Below, one piece after another: positions 9,101-17,058 of a DNA stretch of 64,000 nucleotides. The DNA lies in NCBI GenBank assembly GCA_030693515.1, contig JAUYAK010000019.1, positions 1 through 64,000 of the forward strand, given 5' to 3'. The notes beneath the pieces were generated by a model, which made no database searches, was not told the DNA's origin, and saw only the letters and a program-made list of their open reading frames with translations. The DNA comes from Opitutaceae bacterium. Lineage in GTDB: Bacteria; Verrucomicrobiota; Verrucomicrobiia; Opitutales; Opitutaceae. Every line of letters begins with the position of its first letter. Within the stretch, counting starts at the first letter, position 1. The position numbers and the translations under genes were made by a program.

Positions 9101-9309
9101 GCGAGGCGGTGAATCCCGCGACCAACGCTACCGAAGGCCGCGCATGGTGCGAGGCGCTCGTGCAGCGCATCCCCGATTACATGGACGCGAGCGCAGCTAC
9201 CGGCGATCCGGCCGAGACACTGCCGGCGAATCTCAACCCGCTCAACCAGCAACTCGGCCGCCGTTTCAAGGTCGTCTCCTTCCGATGGCTCACGCGATCC
9301 GATATTTGA
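6133..9309 (+). CDS. Giant GspK-like pilus-tip protein, probable Verru_Chthon cassette protein A
   Basis: 1058 residues from TTG 6133, five bases after the upstream stop; a GTG at 6052 would overlap the previous gene by 76 bp and is less likely. The N-terminus has basic residues, then FALLIVVTLLAFIVLLLVG (about residues 31-49), resembling the GspK/PilX start. Mature position 5 is Ile, not Glu, which is also characteristic of GspK. Polar helices with QRQAQARENALLALN follow, then a roughly 950-residue, Asn/Thr/Ala-rich domain with few Cys residues. Classical GspK is about 320 residues, so this is three times larger. It closes the pseudopilin series and probably caps the fibre outside the inner membrane; any binding partner is unknown. 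Confidence 0.75.
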   Translation: MGSQSSALNSRLRRAPRRGRVLRSAPREAGFALLIVVTLLAFIVLLLVGLAAYTRVETSIAGNTQRQAQARENALLALNVALGQLQKHAGPDKRVTATAEALPNRPGTTRYTGVWASDPADDPDGDPLTPLTWLVSGNELRDAQGLPLPLAIAPDSAVTPINSVALVSTNTSRTANDVLARLLPITATGVPGAATGTTSTIGRYAWWVGDQGVKAPVAIPDTTAAITYPPYDTADARARIRQQISLGAGAADATTGAPVFEPQDSNNASLVADSNRNPKITTVNQLAFLRSPANAQLGLTRTQQNFHAWSPNNFSVLADTRNGGLRQDLSLKPELLGAAFAAWANYSTYTESTSTPAAGPAILPSYDADPLRRRLVMTPHQIDGNASHQIAPILSYLLLTFNVRTQSPSGTASPLEARARWMLSLWNPYTAALVPENLRVEISGLPTSVQVVNEETARAGNVGAPFSLRTAFGNPLNVSLPWDAGTIPSDAPAEDRQSWLPGRVYTWRSEENTDKTASLPAAGFTSAFYSRTLSQAGAGVQRAIPTVSVIPNDTCHLKVGGASQLTVRVYAVRESGDVLIGRFTSPEFEDNFITAPQRIGDNGYQFSYVFRLAESIDTPATPAAWLTTDGRDFRRRSPPAEIFVVESAGNNPAAYENYSTISRPARLLDRANNSYTFNEDVPLFELPRAPLLSLGTLQHLRILGRRPFMIGNSWGVSETLNNLRLGELFDRFYFSGLVAGVTPTTNALGDLVLPSLLQRPLRNADGTKPGVDDLRGATDARSAKHFLQGGGFNLNSQNVAAWAAVLRGVRFAAPKSFSYLAANEGTGTAADSALSSVQSTDARFFRFSQSAQETYKAEPGNSAVGDDTGVTPPNTHLFRQGMRTLTAAQVAALAGKIAELVRVKQAAADGAGGPFRSLEEFLSPSVLYAGTDGAGNLSPRSLLEAAIADAGVNTEVTEFSSQFLTQADIMTALAPVLFPRSDTFVIRTYGEAVNPATNATEGRAWCEALVQRIPDYMDASAATGDPAETLPANLNPLNQQLGRRFKVVSFRWLTRSDI

Positions 9310-9335
9310 AGGCTGCGTGCTGTCGTGCTCTTGCC

Positions 9336-9407
9336 GTAGGGCCGGACCTTGGTCCGCGCCTGCTGAACTCGGAGCCCAATCGGGCAGCGACCAAGGTCGA
9401 GCCCTAC
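9336..9407. repeat. REP-like double hairpin, variant stem (GTAG + GGnCnGACC ... GGTC)
   Basis: The left half (9336-9360) is GTAG plus a hairpin around ACCTTGGT. The right half (9382-9407) is its imperfect inverse, ending CCCTAC. It has the same two-hairpin plan and outward GTAG ends as 1-80 and 1870-1940, with different stem bases. It ends 21 bp before the start of the next gene. Confidence 0.7.
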
Positions 9408-9428
9408 GACTTGCAACCGCTTTTGGCG

Positions 9429-10130
9429 ATGGGCCTGAAAATCTGCGCCATGCTGCTCGCAAGTGTGCTGGCGGCGACGGCCTTCGCCCAGCCCGTGCCG
9501 CAACCGGTGCGGTTTTCCGTCTTCGGCCCCAAGCCGATCGAAAATCTGACGTTTGTCCCGCGGGCCAACGCCTCGCCGCAGCCCCTCCAATTTTACCCGA
9601 CCGTCCGTTCAGCGCGCGCCGAGTATCGCGGCCCGATGCCGCTGCGCTTCACCGATTCCACTTCTGGCGCCGTGGTCGGCGAGGCGAGCATTCCCGCGGG
9701 CATGACGGAAGCCCTGCTGCTTTTCCTGCCCAACCCCGGCTCGGCCACGGCCGGCGGCTTGCGCTACCAAGTCGCCGTGCTGGACGACAGCGCGGCGCGC
9801 CACAGCTCCGGCGGTCTCGCGATCATCAACCTCAGCGGTCTCGCGCTCAGCGGCACGGTGAATAAAGAAAACGTCACCCTGCAGCCCGGCTTGAATCCCG
9901 CGCTCAATGTCGGCCGCAGCGCGGCGATCACGCTCAAGACCCAGGCCAAGGGCCGCACCTATCAGTCGTATGCGGCGACCGCCGCGCTCAAGCCCGGCGA
10001 ACGCGCGCTGCTGATCCTGTTTCCGCCGTTTTACCAAGGTTCCTTGGAGGTGCAGTCGCGCCTGCTGCTCGACGTGCCGCCGGGTGCGGCGGCGGCCAAG
10101 AAGGCCGAGGCTCCGGTGAAGCGAGAGTAG
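9429..10130 (+). CDS. Secreted protein of unknown function closing the pseudopilin cluster
   Basis: 233 residues from ATG 9429. A clear signal peptide (MGLKICAMLLASVLAATAFA, cleavage likely before QPVPQP) is followed by a beta-rich protein with no enzyme motif that I recognise. Residues 10-120 have alternating hydrophobic strands and an FTDSTSGAVVGEASIPAGM segment; the C-terminus is Ala/Lys-rich (AAAAKKAEAPVKRE). Codon use matches its neighbours. It lies 119 bp after the GspK-like gene and could be a periplasmic partner or substrate of the pseudopilus, but only position supports that. The start was chosen because the frame upstream crosses the repeat at 9336-9407 and lacks a signal sequence. 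Confidence 0.65.
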   Translation: MGLKICAMLLASVLAATAFAQPVPQPVRFSVFGPKPIENLTFVPRANASPQPLQFYPTVRSARAEYRGPMPLRFTDSTSGAVVGEASIPAGMTEALLLFLPNPGSATAGGLRYQVAVLDDSAARHSSGGLAIINLSGLALSGTVNKENVTLQPGLNPALNVGRSAAITLKTQAKGRTYQSYAATAALKPGERALLILFPPFYQGSLEVQSRLLLDVPPGAAAAKKAEAPVKRE

Positions 10131-10235
10131 GCGAACTGTGGCGGCGGAGTGACGACCGCCGGCGAGGCTCGGACCGGGGTGAGAAATTTTAGTTGGATTT
10201 TCTGAATGGAACCTGCACGGTTCGCGCCGGTTTTC

Positions 10236-10300
10236 GCGAGAGTAGCTCAGTGGTAGAGCAGCCCCGACTATGTCGGGGTTGGTCGCGGTTCAATTCACAT
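10236..10300 (+). pseudogene. tRNA-like remnant, 5' copy, with a palindromic anticodon arm
   Basis: The acceptor-like GCGAGAG, T8-A9 and an intact D arm (GCTC...GAGC) match tRNA structure. The anticodon arm is replaced by CCCCGAC-TAT-GTCGGGG, seven pairs around three bases (or ACTATGT as a 7-nt loop with C at position 33). The T arm (GCGGTTCAATTCACATC) cannot pair. The 3' end would run into the tRNA-Met at 10309. The same odd arm recurs at 10650-10672. Confidence 0.6.
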
Positions 10301-10308
10301 CCAATTTC

Positions 10309-10383
<75 letters not shown>

Positions 10384-10397
10384 AATTGGCCCGATCG

Positions 10398-10649
10398 ATG
10401 CCTTGTTCAGTTTACATGCTTCGCGGCACGACGGGCCGACACTACCTCGGCTGCACCGAGGACTTGCCCGCACGATTGGCCCAACACCAGCGCGGCCACA
10501 CGCACACGACGGCGCGGCTAGGCTTTCCGCTCGAAGTCGTTGCGATGCGGACTTTCGCGACGCGTGCGGAGGCTTTGCAGATCGAACGGCAACTCAAGGG
10601 ATGGCGCAATCCCGCCAAAGCGCGGGCATTTCTTGAGACTCGCGAGTAG
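10398..10649 (+). CDS. Small GIY-YIG endonuclease-like protein inserted among tRNA sequences
   Basis: 83 residues from ATG 10398, 14 bp after the tRNA-Met CCA end. The start CSVYMLRGTTGRHYLGCTED has the GIY-YIG pattern (VYML...HYLG), followed by RLAQHQRG with the conserved Arg. The C-terminal EALQIERQLKGWRNPAKARA carries the Glu/Lys-Trp motif of the single-domain UPF0213/YhbQ family. Such proteins are nucleases or nuclease-like and are about 80-100 residues long. The stop codon TAG at 10647-10649 is the D-arm TAG of the following tRNA-like remnant, so the gene ends inside tRNA sequence. Placement between a functional tRNA and a tRNA 3' half suggests an element that inserts at tRNA genes; activity is unproven. 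Confidence 0.75.
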   Translation: MPCSVYMLRGTTGRHYLGCTEDLPARLAQHQRGHTHTTARLGFPLEVVAMRTFATRAEALQIERQLKGWRNPAKARAFLETRE

Positions 10650-10705
10650 AGCAGCCCCGACAAAGTCGGGGTTGCTCGCCGGTTCAACCCCGGCCTCTGG
10701 CACCA
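10641..10705 (+). pseudogene. tRNA-like remnant, 3' copy, with regenerated T arm and acceptor 3' end
   Basis: It begins CGCGAG then TAGAGCAGCCCCGAC, matching the 5' remnant (10235 onwards) with 13 D-arm bases missing. The anticodon arm is CCCCGAC-AAA-GTCGGGG. From 10675 to 10705 it is nearly identical to the 3' end of tRNA-Met (TCGCCGGTTCAACC...CTCTGGCACCA). There is no 5' acceptor strand to pair with CTCTGGC, so it is not a functional tRNA. Confidence 0.7.
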
Positions 10706-10836
10706 ATTCCACCGCGCCGAGCGGGTAGTTTAAGGCCGGCGGGTGGTTTCCATCGGCGGCATTGCAACGACCCGCCTTGTCGTGCGTCATCCCCGGCTCC
10801 GCCCGACCTCTCCAACTCGTTGCACTGCCCCTCTTC

Positions 10837-13104
10837 ATGCTCCCCTTTGCCCTGACCATCTTCACGGGTGCGTTCCTCCTGTTTCAGGTCCAGCCGCTCA
10901 TCGGTAAATACATCCTGCCGTGGTTTGGCGGCGGACCGGGCGTGTGGACGACGTGCCTGCTCTTTTTCCAGACGCTCCTGCTCGGCGGCTACGCCTACGC
11001 GCACTTCTCCTCGACCTGCCTCACGCGCCGGCAGCAGGTGGTCGTGCATCTCACGCTGCTGGCCCTCTCGCTCGCGCTACTGCCCATCACACCGTCGGCG
11101 AGCTGGCGGATCCACGTCGATGGCGATCCCAATGTGCGCATCCTGCTGCTCCTCGCGGCGACGATCGGGCTGCCGTATTTTGTGCTCTCCTCCACGGGAC
11201 CGCTGATGCAGCAGTGGTTCAGCGTCACCAATCCCGGCATCTCGCCGTATCGGCTCTATGCGCTGTCCAACGTGGGCTCGCTGCTCGCGCTGCTCAGCTA
11301 CCCGGTCTTCTTCGAGGTGAATTTTACCCGGCAGACGCAAGCCACGATGTGGTCCTTTGGGCTGGGGCTCTTCGTAATTTTCTGCGGCTACTGCGCGTGG
11401 AAGCTATGGAGCAGCGCCGTCCCCTCCGCCGGTGCGCCGGCGATGGAAAACCCGGCCGCGCCCGCCGCCAGCGACTCCGCGCCGCCTTCCGGGTGGGACA
11501 AGGTGCTCTGGGTCGCGCTGCCGATGATTGCCTCGGTGCTGCTCCTCGCGACGACCAACAAGCTCTGCCAGGAGGTCGCGGTCATCCCGTTTCTGTGGGT
11601 GCTGCCGCTGAGCCTCTACCTCGTCACCTTCATCATCTGCTTCGATCACGCGCGATGGTATCACCGCGGCGTCTTCACGGTGCTGGCGGTGCTCGGCATC
11701 GCGGTCGTGTGCGAGCTGCTCCATGTGGCCAACGACGCGCCGATGAAGCTCCAGATCGTGGCCTATAACGCGGTGCTGTTCGTCGCCTGCATGGTCTGCC
11801 ACGGCGAACTCTACCGGCTGAAGCCGCCGCCGCGGCAGCTCACCTCGTATTTTCTGATGATCTCGTTTGGCGGCGCGCTCGGCGGCTTCTTTGTCGCGAT
11901 TGTGGCGCCCGCGATCTTCAAGGATTATCGCGAACTCCAGCTCGGGCTCTGGCTGCTTTCGTATGCACTCGGCGTGCTCTGCTTCCGCCATCGCAGCCGC
12001 GAAATGGCGCTCGCCGCGGGCGTCGGCGCGCTGGCGATTACGGCCGCGCTGCCCGCGTTGCGGACGCTCTTCGACGATAGCCCGGGCCTGGGGGAGAGCT
12101 ACGTGGGCTTCTTCAAGAGCTACTGGAAATACATCCTCGCCGGCGTCGCGGTGCTCGCGCTCGCCAGTCTCGACTGGCGCCGCCGGGGCGTGAGTGCGGA
12201 GTGGTCGCCGCGACTCGGTGGCTTCGTCATGGCGCTGTCCGTGGGGCTCGGCGCCCTGTTCATCCACACGTGGGAGGAGCGGAGCAGCACGCCCATCCTG
12301 AGTGCGACGCGCAATTTCTACGGCACGCTGAAGGTTTACAACTACGACCCCGGCGATCCCGAGAGCAATTACCGCTCGCTCCTGCACGGCGCGACCACGC
12401 ACGGGCTCCAGTTCACCAAACCCGAGAAAAGCCTGATCGCCACCAGCTACTACGCCGAATCCAGCGGCGTGGGCCTCGCCATCAATTCCCTCCCCGACAC
12501 GCCGCGCCGCCTCGGGCTCGTGGGCCTCGGCACTGGCACGCTCTCCGTCTATGGCCGCAAGGGTGACTACCTCCGCATCTACGAGATCAACCCTGAGGTC
12601 GAGAGGCTCGCCCGCACCTATTTCAAGTTTCTCGAGTATTGTCAGGCCCAGCTCGACATCGCGATGGGCGATGCGCGCCTCGTGATGGAGCACGAAGTCG
12701 AGGGCGGAAAGTCGCAGCAGTTCGACCTGCTCGCGCTTGACGCCTTCAGCAGCGACGCGATTCCGGTGCACTTGCTGACCAAGGAGGCCTTTGCCCTCTA
12801 CCTGAAACAAATCCGCCCCGGCGGCGTGATCGCAGTCCACATCTCGAACCGCTACCTCGACCTCAAGCCCGTCGTCGAGAAACTCGCGGCGCACTACAAC
12901 CTCGGCGTTGTGAGCATCGCCGACGACAATGCGCCCGATTGGTGGGTCTATGCCACGACTTGGATGTTGCTCTCGGCCGACCGCGACTTCCTCGCCAAGG
13001 AGAAAATCCGCGATGCCGCCGAGGCCCCCGAGGAGAAGCCCAAGCGCGATTTCCCGCTCTGGACCGACGACTTTGCGAGCCTCTACTCGATCATGAAGCA
13101 GTAG
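10837..13104 (+). CDS. Membrane protein fused to a spermidine-synthase-like methyltransferase-fold domain
   Basis: 755 residues from ATG 10837. About ten or more hydrophobic helices fill residues 1-500, starting with LTIFTGAFLLFQVQPLIGKY, a signature of the fused MFS/spermidine-synthase family. The C-terminal domain from about residue 500 has a SAM-type nucleotide fold: LGLVGLGTGTLSVYG, YEINPEVERLA, and LDAFSSDAIPVHLLTKEAF with the acidic residue at the aminopropyl-transfer position. The family may modify a lipid- or membrane-located amine, but no substrate is proven. It is flanked by the tRNA remnant upstream and the CrtI-like gene downstream (86 bp) and seems to stand alone. The start was placed at the Met directly before the first helix; an upstream in-frame ATG at 10762 is less likely. 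Confidence 0.8.
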   Translation: MLPFALTIFTGAFLLFQVQPLIGKYILPWFGGGPGVWTTCLLFFQTLLLGGYAYAHFSSTCLTRRQQVVVHLTLLALSLALLPITPSASWRIHVDGDPNVRILLLLAATIGLPYFVLSSTGPLMQQWFSVTNPGISPYRLYALSNVGSLLALLSYPVFFEVNFTRQTQATMWSFGLGLFVIFCGYCAWKLWSSAVPSAGAPAMENPAAPAASDSAPPSGWDKVLWVALPMIASVLLLATTNKLCQEVAVIPFLWVLPLSLYLVTFIICFDHARWYHRGVFTVLAVLGIAVVCELLHVANDAPMKLQIVAYNAVLFVACMVCHGELYRLKPPPRQLTSYFLMISFGGALGGFFVAIVAPAIFKDYRELQLGLWLLSYALGVLCFRHRSREMALAAGVGALAITAALPALRTLFDDSPGLGESYVGFFKSYWKYILAGVAVLALASLDWRRRGVSAEWSPRLGGFVMALSVGLGALFIHTWEERSSTPILSATRNFYGTLKVYNYDPGDPESNYRSLLHGATTHGLQFTKPEKSLIATSYYAESSGVGLAINSLPDTPRRLGLVGLGTGTLSVYGRKGDYLRIYEINPEVERLARTYFKFLEYCQAQLDIAMGDARLVMEHEVEGGKSQQFDLLALDAFSSDAIPVHLLTKEAFALYLKQIRPGGVIAVHISNRYLDLKPVVEKLAAHYNLGVVSIADDNAPDWWVYATTWMLLSADRDFLAKEKIRDAAEAPEEKPKRDFPLWTDDFASLYSIMKQ

Positions 13105-13190
13105 GGTAGGGGCGCTCTGGGTAGCGGGTTGTCTCAGTTAAGAATCCTCATTGCGCTCCGCCGCCGCGGGCGTTCACTCGTGACCCTTTC

Positions 13191-14639
13191 ATGGCTTACG
13201 ACTGGCTCAAAGGTGTCGCCGACGAGTATGATGTGATCGTCATCGGTAGCGGCTTGGGTGGCATGACGGGCGCCAACGTGCTCGCCAAGGCCGGCCACCG
13301 CGTGCTCCTGCTTGAGCACCACTACCAGTTCGGCGGCCTCGCCACCTGGTTCACGCGCAAAGGCGGCCATATCTTCGACATCTCCCTGCACGGTTTCCCC
13401 GTCGGCATGATCAAGTCGTGCCGCAAATACTGGACCAAGGAGATCGCCGACGCGATCGTGCCGCTGAAGGACATCCGGTTCGTGAACCCGCAGATGGACG
13501 TGTGGACGACCTTCACGCGCGAGGACTACACCCGCGTGCTCGTGGAAAACTTCCGCCTCGATCGCGCGCATGTGGAGAAGTTCTACGATCACCTCCGGTC
13601 GATGAATTTCTACGACAACAACCCCGAGACGACCGGCGAGATGCTCGAGCGCTTCTTCCCCGGCCGGGACGATGTGAAGCGCCTCCTCATGGAGCCCATC
13701 GCCTATGCCAACGGCTCCACGCTCGACGACCCCGCGATCACCTACGGAATCGTGTTTTCCAATTTCATGGGCTCGGGGGTCTACACCTTCCGCGGCGGTT
13801 CCGACGACCTCATCGAAAAGATGGCCGCCGAACTGCGCCGCAACGGCGTCGAACTGCGGAAGAAAGTGCTCGTCGAAAAAATCCTCGTCGAGGAGCGCGA
13901 CGGCCAGAAGGTCGCCTGCGGGATCGTGGCCGCGAGCGGCCGCGTCATCCGCGCCAAGGCCGTGCTGTCCAACGCCAACATCAAGAACACGATTTTCCGG
14001 CTGGCCGGGGAGGGGAGTTTCCCCGCCGATTACCTCGCCGCCGCCCGCGCCGTGCGCATCAACTCCAGCTCGTGCCAGGTTTACCTCGGCATCCGCAAGG
14101 GCGAGAGCATCCCGCACATCGGCGACCTCGTGTTCACCTCGGAGAATCCGCGCTTCAGCAGCGGGGAGCTCACGGACTTCCGCACGACGAGCCGGACGTT
14201 CTCCGTTTACTATCCCGACACGCGCCCCGGCTCCGATCGCTACACGGTCGTCGTCTCGCTCAACGGCCAATACGGCGACTGGAAAAAACTCAACGACGCC
14301 GACTACGAGTGCGAGAAGCAGCGCCTGATCGACGAGTCGGTCACGGCGCTTGAGAAATACATCCCCGGCGTCCGCGCCAAGATCGACTGGATGGAGGCCG
14401 CCACGCCGCGCACGATCGAGCGCTACACGCAGCATTTCGACGGCACGTCGTTTGGCACCAAGTTCGAGGGCCTCAAGGTTTCAATGGACCTGCCGGAAAA
14501 ATTGCCCGGTCTCTATCACGCCGGTTCCGTCGGCATCATCATGTCCGGCTGGCTCGGCACGATTAATTACGGCGTGATCGTTGCCAACCGGATCGACAAA
14601 GCCCTCTTTGCCCAGAAACGCGCCGCCACGGCCGCCTGA
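13191..14639 (+). CDS. CrtI/phytoene-desaturase-like FAD oxidoreductase
   Basis: 482 residues. The N-terminal Rossmann motif [21 protein letters not shown] and the following [13 protein letters not shown] segment are typical of the carotenoid desaturase/isomerase superfamily (COG1233). The C-terminus carries the second FAD contact [19 protein letters not shown]. Family members desaturate, isomerise or saturate polyene or retinoid chains. It is nine bases upstream of a FabZ gene and in line with FabI, an OleA/FabH-like thiolase and an OleB-like hydrolase, so a long-chain lipid or polyene substrate is more likely than a classic carotenoid, for which no synthase is near. Cofactor use is inferred from motifs. 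Confidence 0.8.
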   Translation: MAYDWLKGVADEYDVIVIGSGLGGMTGANVLAKAGHRVLLLEHHYQFGGLATWFTRKGGHIFDISLHGFPVGMIKSCRKYWTKEIADAIVPLKDIRFVNPQMDVWTTFTREDYTRVLVENFRLDRAHVEKFYDHLRSMNFYDNNPETTGEMLERFFPGRDDVKRLLMEPIAYANGSTLDDPAITYGIVFSNFMGSGVYTFRGGSDDLIEKMAAELRRNGVELRKKVLVEKILVEERDGQKVACGIVAASGRVIRAKAVLSNANIKNTIFRLAGEGSFPADYLAAARAVRINSSSCQVYLGIRKGESIPHIGDLVFTSENPRFSSGELTDFRTTSRTFSVYYPDTRPGSDRYTVVVSLNGQYGDWKKLNDADYECEKQRLIDESVTALEKYIPGVRAKIDWMEAATPRTIERYTQHFDGTSFGTKFEGLKVSMDLPEKLPGLYHAGSVGIIMSGWLGTINYGVIVANRIDKALFAQKRAATAA

Positions 14640-14648
14640 TTTTTCTTC

Positions 14649-15107
14649 ATGTCTGCACCCACCGTCACCGACCTCATCCCGCATCGTCCGCCCTTCCTGT
14701 TCGTCGATGAAATCGTGAGCCACGACGCCGAGGGCCTCGTCGCGCGCCGCACGTGGCGGCCCGAGGAGGATTTTTATCGCGGCCACTATCCCGGCGCCCC
14801 GATCACGCCCGGCGTGCTGCTGTGCGAGGCGGTGTTTCAGACGGCCGCATGCTACATGGCGCTCAAGGCCCGCGCCGCCGGCGCCGCTCCCGGTGAAGGC
14901 GTGCCTCTCATCGCCAAAATCAGCGAGGTGCGTTTCCGCAATCCGGTCTATCCGGGTGACATCACGATCCTCGAGGTGAAGCAGAAGGACGCCCTCGGTG
15001 GCTTCACCATGCTCAGCGGCCACGTCAAGAAAGCCGACGGCACGCGCGTGATGACCGTGGACTTCGCCGTCGCATGGAAGACGCCTGCGGCGGCCGGAAC
15101 GGCCTGA
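14649..15107 (+). CDS. fabZ: 3-hydroxyacyl-ACP dehydratase
   Basis: 152 residues, the normal FabZ length. PHRPPFLFVDEI opens the hot-dog fold. The active-site histidine is His46 in RGHYPGAP and the catalytic acid is Glu60 in PGVLLCEAVFQ, with the same 14-residue spacing as E. coli FabZ. It dehydrates 3-hydroxyacyl-ACP in fatty-acid elongation. It is followed six bases later by FabI and preceded by the CrtI-like gene, so it belongs to a dedicated lipid operon. It may be the only FabZ of the cell or a specialised paralogue; the window cannot decide. Confidence 0.88.
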   Translation: MSAPTVTDLIPHRPPFLFVDEIVSHDAEGLVARRTWRPEEDFYRGHYPGAPITPGVLLCEAVFQTAACYMALKARAAGAAPGEGVPLIAKISEVRFRNPVYPGDITILEVKQKDALGGFTMLSGHVKKADGTRVMTVDFAVAWKTPAAAGTA

Positions 15108-15113
15108 TTTCGC

Positions 15114-15926
15114 ATGCCCGATTTCCTCCAGCTTACGGGCAAGACCTTCCTCGTCTTCGGGGTCGCCAACCGGAAGAGCGTGGCGTGGTTTGTCGCCAAA
15201 ACCCTGGAAGAGCAGGGGGCCAGCGTCCTCTACAGCGTGCGCTCCGAGACGCGCCGCAAATCGCTCGAGACGCTGCTCGCCGGCAAACCGATCTTTCTTT
15301 GCGACGTGGAAAAACCCGGCGAAATCGAGCGCCTCGCCGCCGAAGTTGCCGCGGCGGGCCACGCTCCGCTGCACGGCATCGTCCACTCGATCGCCTTCGC
15401 CAACTACAGCGAGGGCTTCAAGCCGTTCCACGAGACACAGCGCGCGGATTTTTTGCAGGCGACGGCGGTGTCGGCCTTTTCGCTGGTGGAGATCGCGCGC
15501 GCGTTCAAACCGCACCTCGCGCGCGACGCCTCGGTCGTGACCATCGGCATCTCGTCGCTGATTGTGACCCCCGACAACTACGGCTACATGGGCCCGATCA
15601 AGGCGGCGCTCGAATCGAGCGTGCGGTTCCTCGCCAAGTCGTTCAGTGCCGACACGGCCGTGCGATTCAACGGCGTCGGCGCCGGCCCGTTGAAGACGAG
15701 CGCCTCCGCGGGCATCCCGGGCTACATCGAAAGCTACCTCTATGCGGAGAAGCTCACGTTCCGGAAAAAAAACCTGGGGACACAGGAAGTCGCCGATGCG
15801 GTCGCGTTTCTTTTGAGCCCGCGCAGCAGCGGCATCAATGGCACGACGCTCGTCGTCGATGCCGGCCTCGGCTCAAACTACTTTGATCAGGAAATCATCC
15901 GGCTCACGATGCGGCCGGAGAAATAG
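15114..15926 (+). CDS. fabI: Enoyl-ACP reductase (NADH-dependent, FabI type)
   Basis: 270 residues. The [10 protein letters not shown] motif is the FabI version of the dinucleotide loop. Tyr156 and Lys163 in [14 protein letters not shown] form the Tyr-x6-Lys catalytic pair at the same numbers as in E. coli. [10 protein letters not shown] and [17 protein letters not shown] complete the family pattern. It reduces trans-2-enoyl-ACP to acyl-ACP, the last step of each elongation cycle. Spacing of six bases to both neighbours indicates one operon with FabZ and the OleA/FabH-like thiolase. Confidence 0.9.
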   Translation: MPDFLQLTGKTFLVFGVANRKSVAWFVAKTLEEQGASVLYSVRSETRRKSLETLLAGKPIFLCDVEKPGEIERLAAEVAAAGHAPLHGIVHSIAFANYSEGFKPFHETQRADFLQATAVSAFSLVEIARAFKPHLARDASVVTIGISSLIVTPDNYGYMGPIKAALESSVRFLAKSFSADTAVRFNGVGAGPLKTSASAGIPGYIESYLYAEKLTFRKKNLGTQEVADAVAFLLSPRSSGINGTTLVVDAGLGSNYFDQEIIRLTMRPEK

Positions 15927-15932
15927 GCCCGG

Positions 15933-16958
15933 ATGAAATTCGAGCACGTGTGCATTGAAGCGCTCGCGGTGGCGCTGCCCGACGAGGTCTGGACCTCGGC
16001 CGACATCGAGACGCGCCTTGCGCCGCTCTACGAACGGCTGAAGTTGCCCGCCGGCCGGCTTGAGCTGATGACCGGCATTCGCGAGCGCCGCATGTGGCCC
16101 GCGGGCGCGCGGCCCTCCGATGCCAGCGCCGCCGCCGGACGCGCGGTGCTCGCGCGGTCGGCGCTACGCGCGGATCAGGTCGAACTGTTTATCCATGCCG
16201 CCGTCAGCCGCGACATGCTGGAGCCCGCCACCGCTTCCTTTGCGCATCGCAAGATCGGCCTGCCCGCCACAGCGCAGATCTTCGACGTGTCGAACGCCTG
16301 CCTCGGTTTCCTCAACGCCCTCACGGTAGCCGCGGGCCTGATCGAATCGGGCCAGATCAAATGCGCGATGGTCGTGGCCGGGGAAAACGGCCGGCCGCTC
16401 GTCGAGCAGACGCTGCGCACGCTGCTGGAGCAGCCGCTCTCACGCAACGCGATCAAACCCTTCTTCGCCAACCTCACGATCGGCTCCGGTGCCGTCGGTG
16501 CGATCGTCTGCCACCGCTCCCTCGTGCAAGGCCGCGCGCACCGGCTCCTCGGCGGCGTCGCGCGGGCGGCGACGCAGCACAGCGACCTTTGCCAGGGCGA
16601 CACCCACGGCACCGAGGCGCTCGCGATGCAGACCGACTCCGAGCAACTGCTCATCGCCGGTGTCGCGCTGGCGCGCGAGACGTGGGGTGAGTTCACGGCG
16701 GAGCAGGGCGCGACCTTCGACCGCTTTGTCTGCCACCAGGTAGGCCGCGTCCATCGGCGCAAACTCTACGAAACCCTCGGCCTCGACCTCGCGCAGGACT
16801 TCTCGACGTTCGAAACGCTCGGCAACACCGGCTCGGTCGCGCTGCCCGCCACGCTCGCCGCCGCCGTGCAGGCCGGCGCGGTGCGCGACGGCGACCGCGT
16901 GGGCCTGCTCGGCATCGGGAGCGGCTTGAATTGCCTGATGCTCGCCCTCGAATGGTGA
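15933..16958 (+). CDS. OleA/FabH-like thiolase (acyl condensing enzyme)
   Basis: 341 residues. The catalytic triad of the FabH/OleA family is visible: Cys123 in VSNACLGFLNAL, His268 in FVCHQVGRVH and Asn298 in LGNTGSVALP. The ACLGFLN context fits OleA, which joins two acyl-CoA chains head to head, better than the typical FabH motif. The gene after it encodes an OleB-like hydrolase, strengthening the olefin-pathway reading. OleC (AMP ligase-like) and OleD (reductase) are absent from the window, so a complete pathway is not shown. The alternative is a FabH paralogue supplying primers to the adjacent FabZ/FabI. It starts six bases after fabI. Confidence 0.75.
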   Translation: MKFEHVCIEALAVALPDEVWTSADIETRLAPLYERLKLPAGRLELMTGIRERRMWPAGARPSDASAAAGRAVLARSALRADQVELFIHAAVSRDMLEPATASFAHRKIGLPATAQIFDVSNACLGFLNALTVAAGLIESGQIKCAMVVAGENGRPLVEQTLRTLLEQPLSRNAIKPFFANLTIGSGAVGAIVCHRSLVQGRAHRLLGGVARAATQHSDLCQGDTHGTEALAMQTDSEQLLIAGVALARETWGEFTAEQGATFDRFVCHQVGRVHRRKLYETLGLDLAQDFSTFETLGNTGSVALPATLAAAVQAGAVRDGDRVGLLGIGSGLNCLMLALEW

Positions 16959-16990
16959 TTATGCGAGCGCCCACGAGGTCCTTTGCAGGA

Positions 16991-17040
16991 GCCTGCTTGC
17001 AGGCGGTCTCATTCGTAGCGGCGGGCGTCCCTGCCGCTAC
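16991..17040. repeat. Two short palindromes, the second a condensed family-1 REP-like unit
   Basis: 16991-17004 is a 6-bp hairpin (GCCTGC TT GCAGGC). 17015-17040 reads GTAGCGGC, ten bases, GCCGCTAC: an 8-bp inverted repeat with GTAG at both ends. Its left part is identical to the family-1 arm at 1-25 (GTAGCGGCGGGCGTCCCTGCC), so it looks like a collapsed double hairpin. It ends 18 bp before the OleB-like start codon. Confidence 0.65.
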
Positions 17041-17058
17041 CCAAACCATCGCCTCGGC

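Noticed and set aside
10129-10180. Another REP-like unit after the secreted-protein gene
   Set aside because: Short GGCGG/CCGCC matches exist but there is no GTAG end or double hairpin.
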